Counted from the stretch's first letter, positions 14,714 through 24,468 are shown. The stretch is 43,746 nucleotides of DNA from Nitrososphaerota archaeon (GCA_016871975.1 VHBM01000002.1:1-43746); one strand, 5' to 3'. Made by a program: numbers and translations. Notes: generated from the sequence alone by a model not told the origin.

Positions 14714-15493
14714 TTATTCTTTTTTGAATATTTTCATGTAATCATATATCCCAAATGCGATAAGAAAGTACATAAAATGAAATAGCATTTCAAGCGGATG
14801 ACCCGTATAGTAGGAATCTTCAAGCTGAGTATACAAAAAAGTCGTATCTGCCACATACAATGAAATGACGCCAACAAAAACAAGTGTCCACATAAAATTT
14901 ACTTTGCCTTTGAAAAACAAAACAACGCCCAATACCGCCGGAACCAATACGATTGCATCTGCTATTGGGTATCCAGCTAGCAGTGCAAACTCATAGTTGC
15001 TTAATTCTTCCTCTTCATTAAACACAACATAAAGACTTGATACTAAGACAATAACCGCAGCAAGAATAGCTAAGCCAAGTATCTCTTTTGTAATGCCCTC
15101 CTTTAAAATTTCTAAATATGAAATTACAAACATTAACAAAAAAGGATAGCCAACAAGATAGAATAGGTCCGCAGTTGAAGGAAATGGTTCTATTTTAAAA
15201 TAAAGTTCTTGTAGCATCCAAGTCATTTCAGCAAAAAACCAGGATATTGCAAAACCTACCAATGCTATTAGTGCGCTACCATGTTTTCCTGATGAGCCTA
15301 ATCGTTGGAGGACAATGATACTAACTACCAAAAGACTACCAGCTGCAGGAATATACATCAAATTCCCAACAATTACAGCAACATCTTCTCCAAAATAATT
15401 TGCAATTAAATTAATTACCGCAACAGAAATTACGACAAAAAAGATCTTTTGTATGCTTGAAATTTTCTGTGAGCTTGTCTGTAATTTTTTCAT
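14714..15493 (-). CDS. Polytopic membrane protein of unknown function
   Basis: The 259-residue protein has about eight predicted membrane helices, roughly at 17-35, 38-62, 73-95, 103-125, 133-155, 168-192, 200-220 and 230-250. The loops are short; a conserved-looking FPSTADLFYLVGYP loop and an EEEELSNYEF loop contain acidic groups. It ends with a basic cytosolic tail, YMKIFKKE. I do not recognise a transporter or enzyme signature. It resembles the broad class of archaeal membrane proteins with paired helices and may be a sensor or channel-like domain, but that is not supported by any motif. It stands alone, convergent with the cold-shock gene, with 53 bases between them. Confidence 0.65.
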   Translation of the reverse strand: MKKLQTSSQKISSIQKIFFVVISVAVINLIANYFGEDVAVIVGNLMYIPAAGSLLVVSIIVLQRLGSSGKHGSALIALVGFAISWFFAEMTWMLQELYFKIEPFPSTADLFYLVGYPFLLMFVISYLEILKEGITKEILGLAILAAVIVLVSSLYVVFNEEEELSNYEFALLAGYPIADAIVLVPAVLGVVLFFKGKVNFMWTLVFVGVISLYVADTTFLYTQLEDSYYTGHPLEMLFHFMYFLIAFGIYDYMKIFKKE

Positions 15494-15608
15494 TTGTTTA
15501 ATAATTTAATAAATTTTGTAAGATTTGTACCTTTAGTGCATTATTTGTAAATCATTGATTTTAACTACAATTATGAAATACAAAAATAGAAATGATTCAA
15601 AAACTGGC

Positions 15609-15737
15609 CTAGGCACAAAAGATGTCTAGTTTTGCACAATTTTCACACAGATAATACTCTGCTTCATTTGAAAATTGAATCTTTACAGTTTTTGGTCCAT
15701 CATGCACACATTCTCTTTGTGGTAGATTTTCTGACAT
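15609..15737 (-). CDS. Small Cys-rich zinc-binding-like protein (42 aa), not in the ORF track
   Basis: The frame reads MSENLPQRECVHDGP... and ends CENCAKLDIFCA. It contains C-x2-H (residues 10 and 13) and, about 19 residues later, C-x2-C (about 32 and 35), a plausible treble-clef or zinc-ribbon site, plus a Cys near the C-terminus. The start ATG is the only one in the frame. Size and pattern match the other zinc micro-proteins in this window. Function is unknown; a protein-RNA or protein-protein contact is typical of such domains. Confidence 0.6.
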   Translation of the reverse strand: MSENLPQRECVHDGPKTVKIQFSNEAEYYLCENCAKLDIFCA

Positions 15738-15873
15738 TAGTTAATGAATTAATTAATTTCAATTAGAGTGGATTAGTTTAAACTATTTGGCTATTTGCAG
15801 AAAAGTCAATTCAATTATCTAATGACGATTAGTAATCATAATTGTTAAAAAGAAAAACACAACCTCATAATTG

Positions 15874-17406
15874 ATGCTAAAAATTATTTTATTACTATTA
15901 TGTCCTTTTTTCCTTTTTACAGGCTCTGTGTTAGGTGATCCAGTTGGTTCTGTACCAACTATAAAAGATCAAAATTTTGTAATTGAGAGATATGTTACTG
16001 GAATAGAAAATAGTCCCACCACCATGGCGTTTGTTGGAAACGACATTTTGGTTTTACAAAAACATGATGGAAAGGTTCGTCTCATACGAGATGGCCATAT
16101 TGACAAAGCCGTGCTTGATGTAAGTGTAACAAACATTGGTGAACAGGGAATGCTTGGCATAGCTACAGTAGATTCTACTGTTTATCTTTACTTTACAGAG
16201 TCAACAAGTGATGGTGGCGAACCGATTGCAAAACGAGTTTACAAATATGAGTGGAATGGCAATGAGCTAGTCAATCCAGTTTTGCTAAGAGATTTGCCAC
16301 AAACAAGACCATATCATAATGGTGGTGCAATGGTTACCGGTCTTGATGATTCTGTTTATTTGATTTTAGGTGATGCTGGAAGATATGGGAAGCTACAAAA
16401 TCACAAAACAGGTGAGCCAGATGATACTAGTGTAATTATGCGAATAGATAAAGAGAAACCATACTATGCGATGGGAATACGAAACAGCTTTGGTCTAGCA
16501 GTTGATCCTGTAACTGGTAATCTTTGGGATACAGAAAACGGCGATGATGATTTTGATGAGATAAATCTTGTAATGCCATATTTTAACAGCGGTTGGGAAG
16601 TGATTATGGGTCCTGCAACACAGGACGAGTTTTCTTTGTTGCCTGGCTATGAAGGATACGTGTACAGCGATCCTGAATTTAGCTGGCAAAAACCTGTTGC
16701 GCCAACTGCAATCACATTTGTAAATTCAGAACCACTTGCAAAATTCCAAAATAGCGTTTTTGTCGGTGATTGCATTTACGGTAATCTTTACAAGTTTGCG
16801 CTAAATTCAGACAGAACAGAATTTGTTTTTACGAATCCAGAGTTACAAGATAAAGTAGTAAACATGGACGAATCTCTGGATGATATAATTTTCGGAACAG
16901 ATTTTGGTTGTATCACTGATCTTGAAGTTGGACCTGATGAGTTGTTGTATATTGTATCGCTTTCAGAGGGAACAATATTTAGAATGATTCCACAAAGTAT
17001 GGCAACAACTAGTACTACGGAAGAAGACGGTGGTTGTCTTATAGCTACTGCAACATTTGGCTCAGAGCTTGCACCTCAAGTCCAATTCTTGCGTGAAATA
17101 AGAGATAATACTGTACTTTCAACTGTATCAGGCACATCATTTATGACTGCATTCAACTCATTCTACTATTCATTCTCGCCAGCAGTAGCTGATCTTGAAA
17201 GACAAAACCCAATGTTTAAGGAAACTGTAAAGATTGTAATATCCCCCCTACTATCATCGCTATCATTGCTACAGTATGTTGACATTGATTCAGAATCAGA
17301 GATGCTAGTATATGGGGCTGGAATTATTCTACTAAATATTGGAATGTACTTTGTAATGCCTTTAGTTGTAATTTCAAAATTAAAGAAAAAAATTAACAAA
17401 AAATAA
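15874..17406 (+). CDS. Secreted PQQ-type sugar dehydrogenase (GSDH fold) with CFI-box C-terminal anchor
   Basis: The track starts at TTG 15871; the ATG at 15874 is a better start, giving 510 residues. Residues 1-22 are a signal peptide. About 25-370 form a glucose/sorbosone dehydrogenase six-bladed propeller: RYVTGIENSPTTMAFV, GEQGMLGIA, YHNGGAM, NSFGLAVDPVTGNLWDTENG and DCIYGNLYKF. Such domains usually oxidise sugars with PQQ, though archaeal members may use other substrates. About 388-450 is a CFI-box domain (GGCLIATATFGSELAPQV, then LREIRDN and YYSFSP), and the protein ends with a hydrophobic helix (about 472-498) and a lysine-rich tail. So it is probably a cell-surface enzyme anchored in the membrane. 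A TATA-like GTTAAAAAG lies about 26 bases upstream. Confidence 0.82.
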   Translation: MLKIILLLLCPFFLFTGSVLGDPVGSVPTIKDQNFVIERYVTGIENSPTTMAFVGNDILVLQKHDGKVRLIRDGHIDKAVLDVSVTNIGEQGMLGIATVDSTVYLYFTESTSDGGEPIAKRVYKYEWNGNELVNPVLLRDLPQTRPYHNGGAMVTGLDDSVYLILGDAGRYGKLQNHKTGEPDDTSVIMRIDKEKPYYAMGIRNSFGLAVDPVTGNLWDTENGDDDFDEINLVMPYFNSGWEVIMGPATQDEFSLLPGYEGYVYSDPEFSWQKPVAPTAITFVNSEPLAKFQNSVFVGDCIYGNLYKFALNSDRTEFVFTNPELQDKVVNMDESLDDIIFGTDFGCITDLEVGPDELLYIVSLSEGTIFRMIPQSMATTSTTEEDGGCLIATATFGSELAPQVQFLREIRDNTVLSTVSGTSFMTAFNSFYYSFSPAVADLERQNPMFKETVKIVISPLLSSLSLLQYVDIDSESEMLVYGAGIILLNIGMYFVMPLVVISKLKKKINKK

Positions 17407-17464
17407 AATATAATCTACAGCTGATTATGATACTCTTAAGTAATTGTTATGTCAATTACAATAT

Positions 17465-17731
17465 ATGCTTTTTATTGCCTTGATCAAGTTTAAGAAAAAA
17501 GCACGTGATGCAGCAGAGTATGGAAAATCAATCCTTGAAAATATGCCAAAGGGTGTAAAAATTATTGGAACATACTGGACTTTGGGAAAATACGATGCTG
17601 TGTGGATTTATGAAGCGCCATCAGAAAAGGACGCAATAAAACTTGGAATTGATGCAGGTGAGGTCATGCAAACACAAACACTTGTTGCAATACCAAGAGA
17701 AGAAGCAGTCAAGATGCTAGGAAAACTCTAG
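17465..17731 (+). CDS. GYD-domain protein
   Basis: The 88-residue protein follows the GYD family pattern: a first beta strand (MLFIALIKFKKK), a helix DAAEYGKSILEN, then the name-giving turn GTYWTLGKYDAVWIYEAPSEKDAI, and a final strand TQTLVAIPREEA. It adopts a ferredoxin-like dimeric alpha/beta barrel; its biochemical role is unknown, though related folds bind small ligands or protect against oxidation. The track begins at TTG 17444, but the ATG at 17465 starts exactly at the first strand. Its stop codon overlaps that of the convergent permease by four bases. Confidence 0.82.
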   Translation: MLFIALIKFKKKARDAAEYGKSILENMPKGVKIIGTYWTLGKYDAVWIYEAPSEKDAIKLGIDAGEVMQTQTLVAIPREEAVKMLGKL

Positions 17732-20049
17732 TTAAAGTAATCATCAAAGCTTTTTGGCTTTGGTTGTATGTATTTGGCATATCTTGTGATCAGGCTATAA
17801 ATTCTGTAAAAATACCTGTTTTCCTTTAACCTTGGACCTATTTTATCCCAGAAATACCTAGCATGGATTTCTGAGAATCTTGAGTCGCTTATTACCAAAA
17901 ATGACTTTTTTGATTTTGTTATTATTTCCAGTGTTTTTGGGCTAAATGCTTGCTCTGACTGGTTCCCAGCCCCAACCATTATTAATTCAGGCTTGGCTGT
18001 GCTAAAGTTCTGCAACAATTTTGGAACCAGTGTATCGTCTCTTACATCAAATCTTTCCAATGGTATTTTTTGCCAGCCTAGATCAAACATCTTCTCATTG
18101 ATTTTGTTTATGATGTTGAGCTCTTTTTCTGGTGTGTCTGTAGTTGCCCTGACAATTCGTATCTTGCTACTCTGAGATTTTAGAAAAGAGTCAGCCACTT
18201 CTAGTGCCAAATCACAGTGTCTTCCTTTATCGTATGATACAACTACATTTGAGATTTCATTCTCAAAGTTGTTTCTAACTAAAACTCCTACAATGTCACA
18301 TGTAGCAAGTGACATGAGTTTTCTATTATTTTTTAGATCATCAAAGTCTATAACAAGCAGATTGGTACCCTGCTCTTCAATTGTGGCAAGTATGGCCTCT
18401 GTCACATCATGTGATAATCTTATCAGATAACCGGTAGAATCACTATCGCCTAGTTCTTTTTTGAGATTTTCAAGCGTGTGCACTTCGTTATCTGCAATTT
18501 CTCTTGATGAAGATAATGGAAGCTGAATTGGTACATTTACAACATTAAGGTAGGAAATCTCTGCATCTTTTGCACCAGCTATAACATTTGCTATCTTTAC
18601 TAAATTTTTAATTGATTTACCATTATAGTGAATTAGTATTCTATAGTTTTGACGTTTTTGCGGAATCTCATTTATGATTGATGGGGCATAGTGTTCTATC
18701 TCTTTTTTTGCAGTATGCATCTTGTAAAGTGTAAACCCAATCATTATCCAAATAACTGCAATAAGCCAACTTAGTGGATTAAAGATTAGCAGGTAAATTG
18801 CCAGCCCAATTTGTGTAAATACACCAATAATTGGAATCACAGGAAAGAATGGTGTTTTAAAACCATAATCTAATTTTGAGCCATAAAGCCTTCTAATTGT
18901 AATTGCAGCTATGTTGACCTGTATAAACAAGAAAAGAAACATTACACCCGCAGCTAATGCAATCTGCTCAAGTGGTAATGATGCAGCCATTATGATCATT
19001 ACGATGCCAGAAATTATTGTAGCAAAGTATGGAGTGCGATAGTTTGTATGAATTGAACTAAATGTTTTAGGAAGGTTAAACTGCCTACCCATTGCAAACG
19101 CTACTCTACTTGATGAAAACGTCGTAGCGTTTAGTGCTGATAGTGTAGAAACAAATCCACCAACAAGTACCAGTATGGTTCCAAACGGAATGATATAGTC
19201 TGCAGCCTTTACTATTCCAAGTTCTTTGTTTTCCCCTATGAACTTCCATACTTCGGTTCCTATTTTTTGCGAGTCAACGCCGCCAAGAAATACAAATGTA
19301 AAAAGTATGTAGATGCCAACAACACCTGCAAGGGAAAGAAAAATTGCTTTTGGTATGTTTTTCTTGGGATTTTTTACCTCTTCACCTGTCTGTACAATTA
19401 TTTCATATCCTTCAAACGCAATGAATGTGAGTGCCATGGCAATAAGTAGTCCGCCTGCACCATTTGGCATAAAGCTCTCAAAATTGATAGCCCAGTCATG
19501 TTCAACAAAAAAGGTGGCAATTAATCCAGCCACTATTAAAATTCCAATTATTGCAAGCTGAGAAAATGTAACGGCGTTTCCTATCTTTCCAGTTTCAGAA
19601 ATCCCTCTGACGTTGACGTAGGTAAATAAAACAATGGAAAGAACTGCAATTAGCTTATCAATTCCAGCAAATTGCACAAGGCCAATAATTGTTAAAAAGT
19701 GACCCAAAAATGAACCAAACCCAACTGCATAGAGACTTCCTGCAATCATGTGGGCAAACCATGCCATCCAGCCGCTAATGAAGGCATTAGGACGAGGTAG
19801 GCCTTCTCTTATCCACTTGTATCCGCCTCCTGCTTCTGGCAAAGCAGAACCAAGCTCGGCATACACAAGTGCAGTAAAGAATGTTATAACACCATTTATC
19901 ACAAAGACAATCATTAATGCAGGACCCGCCTCGTTCATTGCAGGTCCAACAAGAACGAAAATCGCACCGCCTATCATGGCTGCTATGCCTATCATTGTTA
20001 TGTCAAGAAGCGAAAGGCTTCGTACTAGCTCTGAGCGTCGTTCAGCCAT
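17728..20049 (-). CDS. APC-superfamily permease fused to two UspA-like domains
   Basis: Residues about 12-440 of this 773-residue protein form a 12-helix amino acid/polyamine/organocation permease: GIAAMIGGAIFVLVGPAM in the unwound first helix, then ALVYAELGSALPEAGGGYKWI, SRVAFAMGRQ and the GFKTPFFPVIPIIG segment. A soluble C-terminal half has two universal-stress-like Rossmann domains (about 465-600 and 605-735), with RILIHYNGKS and NVVVSYDKGRH strands and LLVIDFDD and LIMVGAGN later strands. The USP domains may bind a nucleotide and gate the transporter. It sits directly beside ureC on the same strand, 90 bases downstream, so import of an amine, amino acid or possibly urea linked to nitrogen supply is a reasonable inference. 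Confidence 0.85.
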   Translation of the reverse strand: MAERRSELVRSLSLLDITMIGIAAMIGGAIFVLVGPAMNEAGPALMIVFVINGVITFFTALVYAELGSALPEAGGGYKWIREGLPRPNAFISGWMAWFAHMIAGSLYAVGFGSFLGHFLTIIGLVQFAGIDKLIAVLSIVLFTYVNVRGISETGKIGNAVTFSQLAIIGILIVAGLIATFFVEHDWAINFESFMPNGAGGLLIAMALTFIAFEGYEIIVQTGEEVKNPKKNIPKAIFLSLAGVVGIYILFTFVFLGGVDSQKIGTEVWKFIGENKELGIVKAADYIIPFGTILVLVGGFVSTLSALNATTFSSSRVAFAMGRQFNLPKTFSSIHTNYRTPYFATIISGIVMIIMAASLPLEQIALAAGVMFLFLFIQVNIAAITIRRLYGSKLDYGFKTPFFPVIPIIGVFTQIGLAIYLLIFNPLSWLIAVIWIMIGFTLYKMHTAKKEIEHYAPSIINEIPQKRQNYRILIHYNGKSIKNLVKIANVIAGAKDAEISYLNVVNVPIQLPLSSSREIADNEVHTLENLKKELGDSDSTGYLIRLSHDVTEAILATIEEQGTNLLVIDFDDLKNNRKLMSLATCDIVGVLVRNNFENEISNVVVSYDKGRHCDLALEVADSFLKSQSSKIRIVRATTDTPEKELNIINKINEKMFDLGWQKIPLERFDVRDDTLVPKLLQNFSTAKPELIMVGAGNQSEQAFSPKTLEIITKSKKSFLVISDSRFSEIHARYFWDKIGPRLKENRYFYRIYSLITRYAKYIQPKPKSFDDYFN

Positions 20050-20139
20050 GAACCTAGAGCTAAAAAGATGTTATGAAAACTTATCTCTTAATGATATAGC
20101 CTAAAATCTAATTTTTCTAGAATCCAATTAGATCCTGTT

Positions 20140-21852
20140 TTAGTACAAATTGTATAGTCTAGCTAGTGCAAGTTTGTCAGCTGGTTTTACAGTGGCAATC
20201 TTTCCATCAACTTTGACCTCATAGGTTTCTGGATCAATTTCGATTTTTGGTGTGAGATTGTTGTATATCATATCTTTTTTGCCAATGTTTCTACAGTTTT
20301 TGACTGGAACTAGTTTCTTTTTTGTTGAGACTTTTCTTTCCAGTCCTTTTTCGATTGCAATCTTTGATGTAAATGTAAATGATGTGAAATATTTTGCAGA
20401 ACCTAGTGCGCCAAACATGGGGCGATATGTGATTGGCTCTGTTGTAGGAATCGATGCATTAGGATCGCCCATAAGAGAATAGGCAATCATTCCTCCTTTG
20501 ATTATCATCTTTGGTTTTATTCCAAAAAATTGCGGAGTCCAGATAACAATGTCTGCAAGCTTGCCTGACTCTAGTGAGCCAACATATTGAGAAATGCCGT
20601 GTGTTATTGCAGGGTTTATCGTATACTTTGCAAGATATCGTTTTACCCTGAAATTATCATTTCTGTCAGTATCTTCTGGAAGTTTTCCAGTCATTTTTTT
20701 CATTTTATCAGCAGTCTGCCAAGTTCTTGTTGTAACTTCACCAATTCTTCCCATGGCTTGACTGTCAGATGACATCATGCTTAGAACACCAAGGTCGTGC
20801 AAAACATCTTCAGCTGCTATTGTCTCTGCCCTGATTCGAGATTCTGCAAATGAAACATCTTCAGGAACAGATGGATTTAGGTGATGGCAGACCATCATCA
20901 TGTCAAGATGCTCATTTAGTGTGTTTACGGTAAAGGGTCTTGTTGGGTTTGTAGACGATGGCAGGATGTTTTTTTTGCCAGCTATCTTCATGATATCTGG
21001 TGCATGTCCGCCGCCAGCTCCTTCTGTATGATACGTGTGAATTGTGCGTCCGGCAATGGCTGCTATGGTATCATCAACATAGCCACATTCGTTTAGTGTA
21101 TCCGTATGAATTGCAACTTGGGTGTCTGTTTTGTCTGCAACTTTGAGGGCTGCATCAATTGTAGCAGGAGTCGTTCCCCAGTCCTCATGAAGCTTTAGTC
21201 CACATGCACCTGCCTCTATTTGCTCAATTAGTGCATCTTCTTTAGAGTCGTTTCCTTTTCCCAAAAATCCAAAATTGAGTGGGTATTCTTCTACTGCTTC
21301 TATCATTCTTTGAATATTCCATGCACCAGGAGTACATGTTGTTGCATTTGTTCCATCAGCAGGTCCGGTACCACCACCAATCATTGTAGTTGTTCCATTA
21401 CAAATTGCATGGATTGCCTGTTGTGGAGAAATAAAATGGATGTGAGTGTCTACTGTGCCAGCTGTACAAATTGTATGCTCACCAGCTATTACTTCAGTAT
21501 TTGATGAAATTATCATGTCAATATCATCCATGATGTTTGGATTTCCAGCATTTCCAATTTTTACAATTTTTCCGTCTTTGATTCCAATGTCAGCTTTTAA
21601 AATTCCAAGTATAGGATCTAAGACAATTGTATTTGTAATTACAAGATCAAGTGAATCATTTCTTTTTACGCCGGAGGCTTGACCCATGCCATCTCTTGCA
21701 CTTTTTCCACCACCAAAGACGACCTCATCACCGTATCTTAGAAGATCCATTTCTATCTCGATTATCAGATCAGTATCTGCAAGCCTTATTCTGTCGCCTA
21801 TAGTTGGCCCAAAAAGGTCAACGTATCTCTTTCTGGGGATCTCAAGAACCAA
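20140..21852 (-). CDS. ureC: Urease subunit alpha (catalytic)
   Basis: The 570-residue catalytic subunit hydrolyses urea to ammonia and carbamate. All active-site elements are present: THIHF (two Ni-binding His, about residue 136), GLKLHEDWG with the Lys that is carbamylated to bridge the nickels, [23 protein letters not shown], the mobile flap CHHLNP with its Cys-His, and SSDSQAMGR with the Ni-binding Asp. Length matches bacterial UreC (about 567). It is the last gene of ureA-ureB-ureC, two bases after ureB. In an ammonia oxidiser it would supply ammonia for oxidation and assimilation. No inactivating change is visible. Confidence 0.98.
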   Translation of the reverse strand: MVLEIPRKRYVDLFGPTIGDRIRLADTDLIIEIEMDLLRYGDEVVFGGGKSARDGMGQASGVKRNDSLDLVITNTIVLDPILGILKADIGIKDGKIVKIGNAGNPNIMDDIDMIISSNTEVIAGEHTICTAGTVDTHIHFISPQQAIHAICNGTTTMIGGGTGPADGTNATTCTPGAWNIQRMIEAVEEYPLNFGFLGKGNDSKEDALIEQIEAGACGLKLHEDWGTTPATIDAALKVADKTDTQVAIHTDTLNECGYVDDTIAAIAGRTIHTYHTEGAGGGHAPDIMKIAGKKNILPSSTNPTRPFTVNTLNEHLDMMMVCHHLNPSVPEDVSFAESRIRAETIAAEDVLHDLGVLSMMSSDSQAMGRIGEVTTRTWQTADKMKKMTGKLPEDTDRNDNFRVKRYLAKYTINPAITHGISQYVGSLESGKLADIVIWTPQFFGIKPKMIIKGGMIAYSLMGDPNASIPTTEPITYRPMFGALGSAKYFTSFTFTSKIAIEKGLERKVSTKKKLVPVKNCRNIGKKDMIYNNLTPKIEIDPETYEVKVDGKIATVKPADKLALARLYNLY

Positions 21853-21854
21853 AT

Positions 21855-22226
21855 CTATGCGCCTTTGAATCCTTTTTCTTTTGCCTTCTTGATGGCATCA
21901 GACCTTTTCTTTTCAAGCTCACCATTTACTAGTCCACTAAAACCAAAGACGATTTTTTTCCCACCATATTCAGTTAATGATACTTCTTTTGTCTCGCCAG
22001 GCTCAAATCTGACTGACGTGCCTGCTGGAATGTTTAGGTGACACCCATAAGCCTGCTGGCGTGGAAAAGAAAGTGCCTTGTTTGCCTCAAAAAAGTGTGC
22101 ATGAGAGCCAACCTGTATCGGTCTGTCACCAGTATTGCTTACTTTGATTGTTACAGTTTTTCTGTTCTGGTTTGCAAGAATTGCTTTGTCTGAAAGAAAA
22201 TACTCTCCTGGAATCACAAACATCAC
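21855..22226 (-). CDS. ureB: Urease subunit beta
   Basis: The 123-residue subunit is the structural beta chain of the three-chain urease. Typical features are IPGEYFLSD at the start, the [24 protein letters not shown] core, the [18 protein letters not shown] strand, and a final NGLVNGELE-like segment (here [11 protein letters not shown]). The 20 residues at the C-terminus are lysine-rich. It overlaps ureA by four bases (ATGA) and precedes ureC by two, so the three chains are likely made from one message by coupled translation. Separate ureA and ureB is the common bacterial and thaumarchaeal arrangement. Confidence 0.96.
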   Translation of the reverse strand: MMFVIPGEYFLSDKAILANQNRKTVTIKVSNTGDRPIQVGSHAHFFEANKALSFPRQQAYGCHLNIPAGTSVRFEPGETKEVSLTEYGGKKIVFGFSGLVNGELEKKRSDAIKKAKEKGFKGA

Positions 22227-22525
22227 ACTATTGGATCGTGGATTGTGACAAGCTTTGTCCCATCCTCAAAGGTTGCCTCAACCTGAATTGAATAGATTAG
22301 CTCTGAAACGCCTGGCAGCACATCATCTTTTGTCAATACCTTTCTCCCAGAGCTCATAAGCTCAGATACCGACTTGCCATCCCTCGCTCCTTCTAAAATA
22401 TGGTCAGATATTATAGCAACAGATTCTGGGTGATTTAGCTTCAAACCTCTTGCCTTTCTTTTTCTTGCAAGCTCTGCTGCCAAAAAAATATGTAATTTTT
22501 CCATTTCACGTGGAGTAAGCATCAT
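22223..22525 (-). CDS. ureA: Urease subunit gamma
   Basis: The 100-residue gamma subunit begins [33 protein letters not shown], matching UreA, followed by [15 protein letters not shown], a [14 protein letters not shown] segment and the [18 protein letters not shown] ending. It is a small helical structural chain of the urease heterotrimer. Two adjacent ATG codons (22525 and 22522) can start it. It is first of the ureABC operon; a minus-strand TATA-like TTATTAAATA lies about 28 bases ahead. The accessory operon ureEFGD runs in the opposite direction. Confidence 0.96.
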   Translation of the reverse strand: MMLTPREMEKLHIFLAAELARKRKARGLKLNHPESVAIISDHILEGARDGKSVSELMSSGRKVLTKDDVLPGVSELIYSIQVEATFEDGTKLVTIHDPIV

Positions 22526-22548
22526 ACGCAGATAGTATCTGGCTCTTG

Positions 22549-22558
22549 TATTTAATAA
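22549..22558 (-). promoter_or_regulatory. TATA box for ureABC
   Basis: TTATTAAATA on the minus strand is centred about 28 bases ahead of the ureA ATG. It lies in the short interval between the divergent urease operons, which probably holds both promoters. Confidence 0.5.
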
Positions 22559-22584
22559 TTTGAAAAATCATGTGTATTTCACGA

Positions 22585-22595
22585 AAATATATTTT
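22585..22595 (+). promoter_or_regulatory. TATA box for ureEFGD
   Basis: AAATATATTTT is centred about 28 bases before the GTG at 22617, which supports leaderless ureE beginning there and not at the track's TTG at 22560. Confidence 0.5.
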
Positions 22596-22616
22596 CAACA
22601 ACAAACTCAACCTAGT

Positions 22617-23120
22617 GTGTTAAAAATCACAAAAATCTCTGGAAATATTTTTACTGATAGAGAGTTAAAAAAAAGATTTGAGGCATTAGACAAGCAGAAA
22701 AAGTGTGAACGATTACATCTAACTCGTCAAGAGTTAGAAAAAACACGATTAAGAAAAAACACAGACAAAGGAACTGATGTTGGACTGACATTTAATGGTA
22801 ACACAAAACTAAATCATGGCGATGTCTTGATTTTAGATGAAGATTTTATTCTAGTTGAACAAACCCCAGAAAAAGTGCTCTCAATTAAAATAAAACAAAA
22901 CTCAAATCAAACAGAAGCACTCATCTTGCTTGGCCATATCATAGGTAATAGGCACAGGCCAATAGCAATTGATGCACAAACCATCATGTTTCCAATTCAG
23001 GCAGATTCAGAGGTTGAACTATTCAAGAACTTACTTGCAGAATTCCAAGATAACTTGGAGCTGAAAATTGAGGAAAGAGTATTTGTTCCACGAAAAGGAA
23101 TGGATGTACATGAGCACTGA
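22617..23120 (+). CDS. ureE: Urease accessory protein UreE (nickel chaperone)
   Basis: UreE delivers nickel to the UreG-UreF-UreD complex. The frame has the N-terminal beta domain (ITKISGNIF, then LTRQELEKTRLRKNTDKGTDVGLTF, as in bacterial UreE) and the metal-binding domain LGHIIGNRHRPIAI, containing the conserved nickel-site His. The tail is short and ends DVHEH, not a long poly-His stretch. I start at GTG 22617 (167 residues): the extra 19 residues of the track's frame do not fit the fold and cover the TATA box. The last codons overlap ureF by 11 bases. It is first gene of ureE-ureF-ureG-ureD. Confidence 0.88.
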   Translation: MLKITKISGNIFTDRELKKRFEALDKQKKCERLHLTRQELEKTRLRKNTDKGTDVGLTFNGNTKLNHGDVLILDEDFILVEQTPEKVLSIKIKQNSNQTEALILLGHIIGNRHRPIAIDAQTIMFPIQADSEVELFKNLLAEFQDNLELKIEERVFVPRKGMDVHEH

Positions 23121-23805
23121 TTTTTTTGAACAGCTTGGAATAATGCAGCTGTCTGATTCGTTTTTCCCATCCGGTCTTTATGCTACCTCAAATGGCCTTG
23201 AGATCCTAATTCATGATCGAAAAATAAAAACTGCCAACGAGCTAGGTGAACTGATAAAGATTTTCATAAAACAGCAAATTGGTCCTGCTGACTGTGTTGC
23301 CTTGTGCAATATCTATAATTTTATTGCAGAAAATGACTTTGAAAAAATAATTCAAGCAGACAAAATGCTATATTCAATGAAACTGGTAAAGGAAATAAGA
23401 GAAACATCAACAAGGTCTGGAATTCAGCTAATCAAGTGTATACAATCATTCAAAGATCAAAAAATCCTAAAACTTTATTCTGATTCTATAACAAAAGGAG
23501 AATCTACTGGCGTGTATCCTGTCTGCTTTGCAATTGCATCATACAGTCTTGGAGTAAAAAAAGAACACGCTGCAACGATGCTTCTTTATGGTTTTACAGT
23601 AGGGATGGTAGGGGCTGCGCTACGTATGGGAATAGTTGAGCACTTTGAAGCACAGAAAATAATAGATGATCTAAAAAATGAAATTGCAAACACTGTACAA
23701 AAAAATATCAACAAAAGTATTTCTGAAATGTGGCAGTTTGCACCAGAGATTGACATTGTACAAATTACCCATGAAAGACTAGCTGAAAAGATGTTTATCA
23801 CTTAA
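23110..23805 (+). CDS. ureF: Urease accessory protein UreF
   Basis: UreF is the helical protein that acts with UreD and UreG on the apoenzyme and is thought to gate GTP hydrolysis by UreG. The 231-residue product begins at the ATG at 23110, inside the end of ureE (11-base overlap); the track's longer frame begins within ureE. Family features are MQLSDSFFPSGLYATSNGLE near the N-terminus, a helical middle, and TGVYPVCFAIASYSLGV plus GFTVGMVGAALRMGIVEH in the C-terminal half. ureG follows three bases after its stop. Length is normal. Confidence 0.92.
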   Translation: MSTDFFEQLGIMQLSDSFFPSGLYATSNGLEILIHDRKIKTANELGELIKIFIKQQIGPADCVALCNIYNFIAENDFEKIIQADKMLYSMKLVKEIRETSTRSGIQLIKCIQSFKDQKILKLYSDSITKGESTGVYPVCFAIASYSLGVKKEHAATMLLYGFTVGMVGAALRMGIVEHFEAQKIIDDLKNEIANTVQKNINKSISEMWQFAPEIDIVQITHERLAEKMFIT

Positions 23806-23808
23806 TTT

Positions 23809-24468
23809 ATGAACCAAAATAGAATACCAAGAGTTGGAATCGGCGGGCCTGTAGGCTGTGGCAAAACCATGTTAATTGAAAGAGTGGTTCCAGTTCTTGC
23901 ATCAAGTGGATACAGCGTCAGCATAATTTCAAACGACGTGATTTCAAAAGAGGACGCTAATAGAATGCGGCTAAATTTAGCAACAAAAAGAGGCCTTCTT
24001 CCAGAAAATCTAGTAGTTGGCCTTGCAACAGGTGGCTGCCCGCATACTGCAGTTCGTGAGGATCCTTCAATGAATCTGGCTGTAATTGAGGAAATGGAGA
24101 CAAAACATCAAGAGCTTGACCTTATCATAATAGAAAGCGGCGGGGACAACATAACAACTACGTTTAGCCCCGCCTTGGCAGATTATTTTATCTACATAAT
24201 AGATGTGGCGGGTGGCGACAAGTATCCAAGAAAAAGGGGACTGGGAATTGAGACTGCTGATCTTCTTGTTATAAACAAAATTGATCTTGCACCACTTGTA
24301 AACGCAAACTTGGAAGTAATGGAAAAAGACGCAAAGGCAGTAAGAGACAACAAACCATATGTTTTTGTTAATTGCAAAACCGACAAGGGAATTGATCAAG
24401 TAGCATCACACATAATGCATAATGTCTTGTTTGATGAGCCACCAAAAGCACAGCAGCTAAAAAGGTAG
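23809..24468 (+). CDS. ureG: Urease accessory GTPase UreG
   Basis: UreG is the SIMIBI-class GTPase that couples GTP hydrolysis to nickel insertion. The 219-residue protein shows the P-loop GIGGPVGCGKT at residues 6-16, then DVISKEDA, the nickel-site motif CPHTAVREDPS (CPH), the switch-region IIESGGDN, a YPRKRG loop and the NKID guanine-specificity motif. It lies three bases after ureF and five before ureD. All expected catalytic and metal residues are present. Confidence 0.97.
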   Translation: MNQNRIPRVGIGGPVGCGKTMLIERVVPVLASSGYSVSIISNDVISKEDANRMRLNLATKRGLLPENLVVGLATGGCPHTAVREDPSMNLAVIEEMETKHQELDLIIIESGGDNITTTFSPALADYFIYIIDVAGGDKYPRKRGLGIETADLLVINKIDLAPLVNANLEVMEKDAKAVRDNKPYVFVNCKTDKGIDQVASHIMHNVLFDEPPKAQQLKR

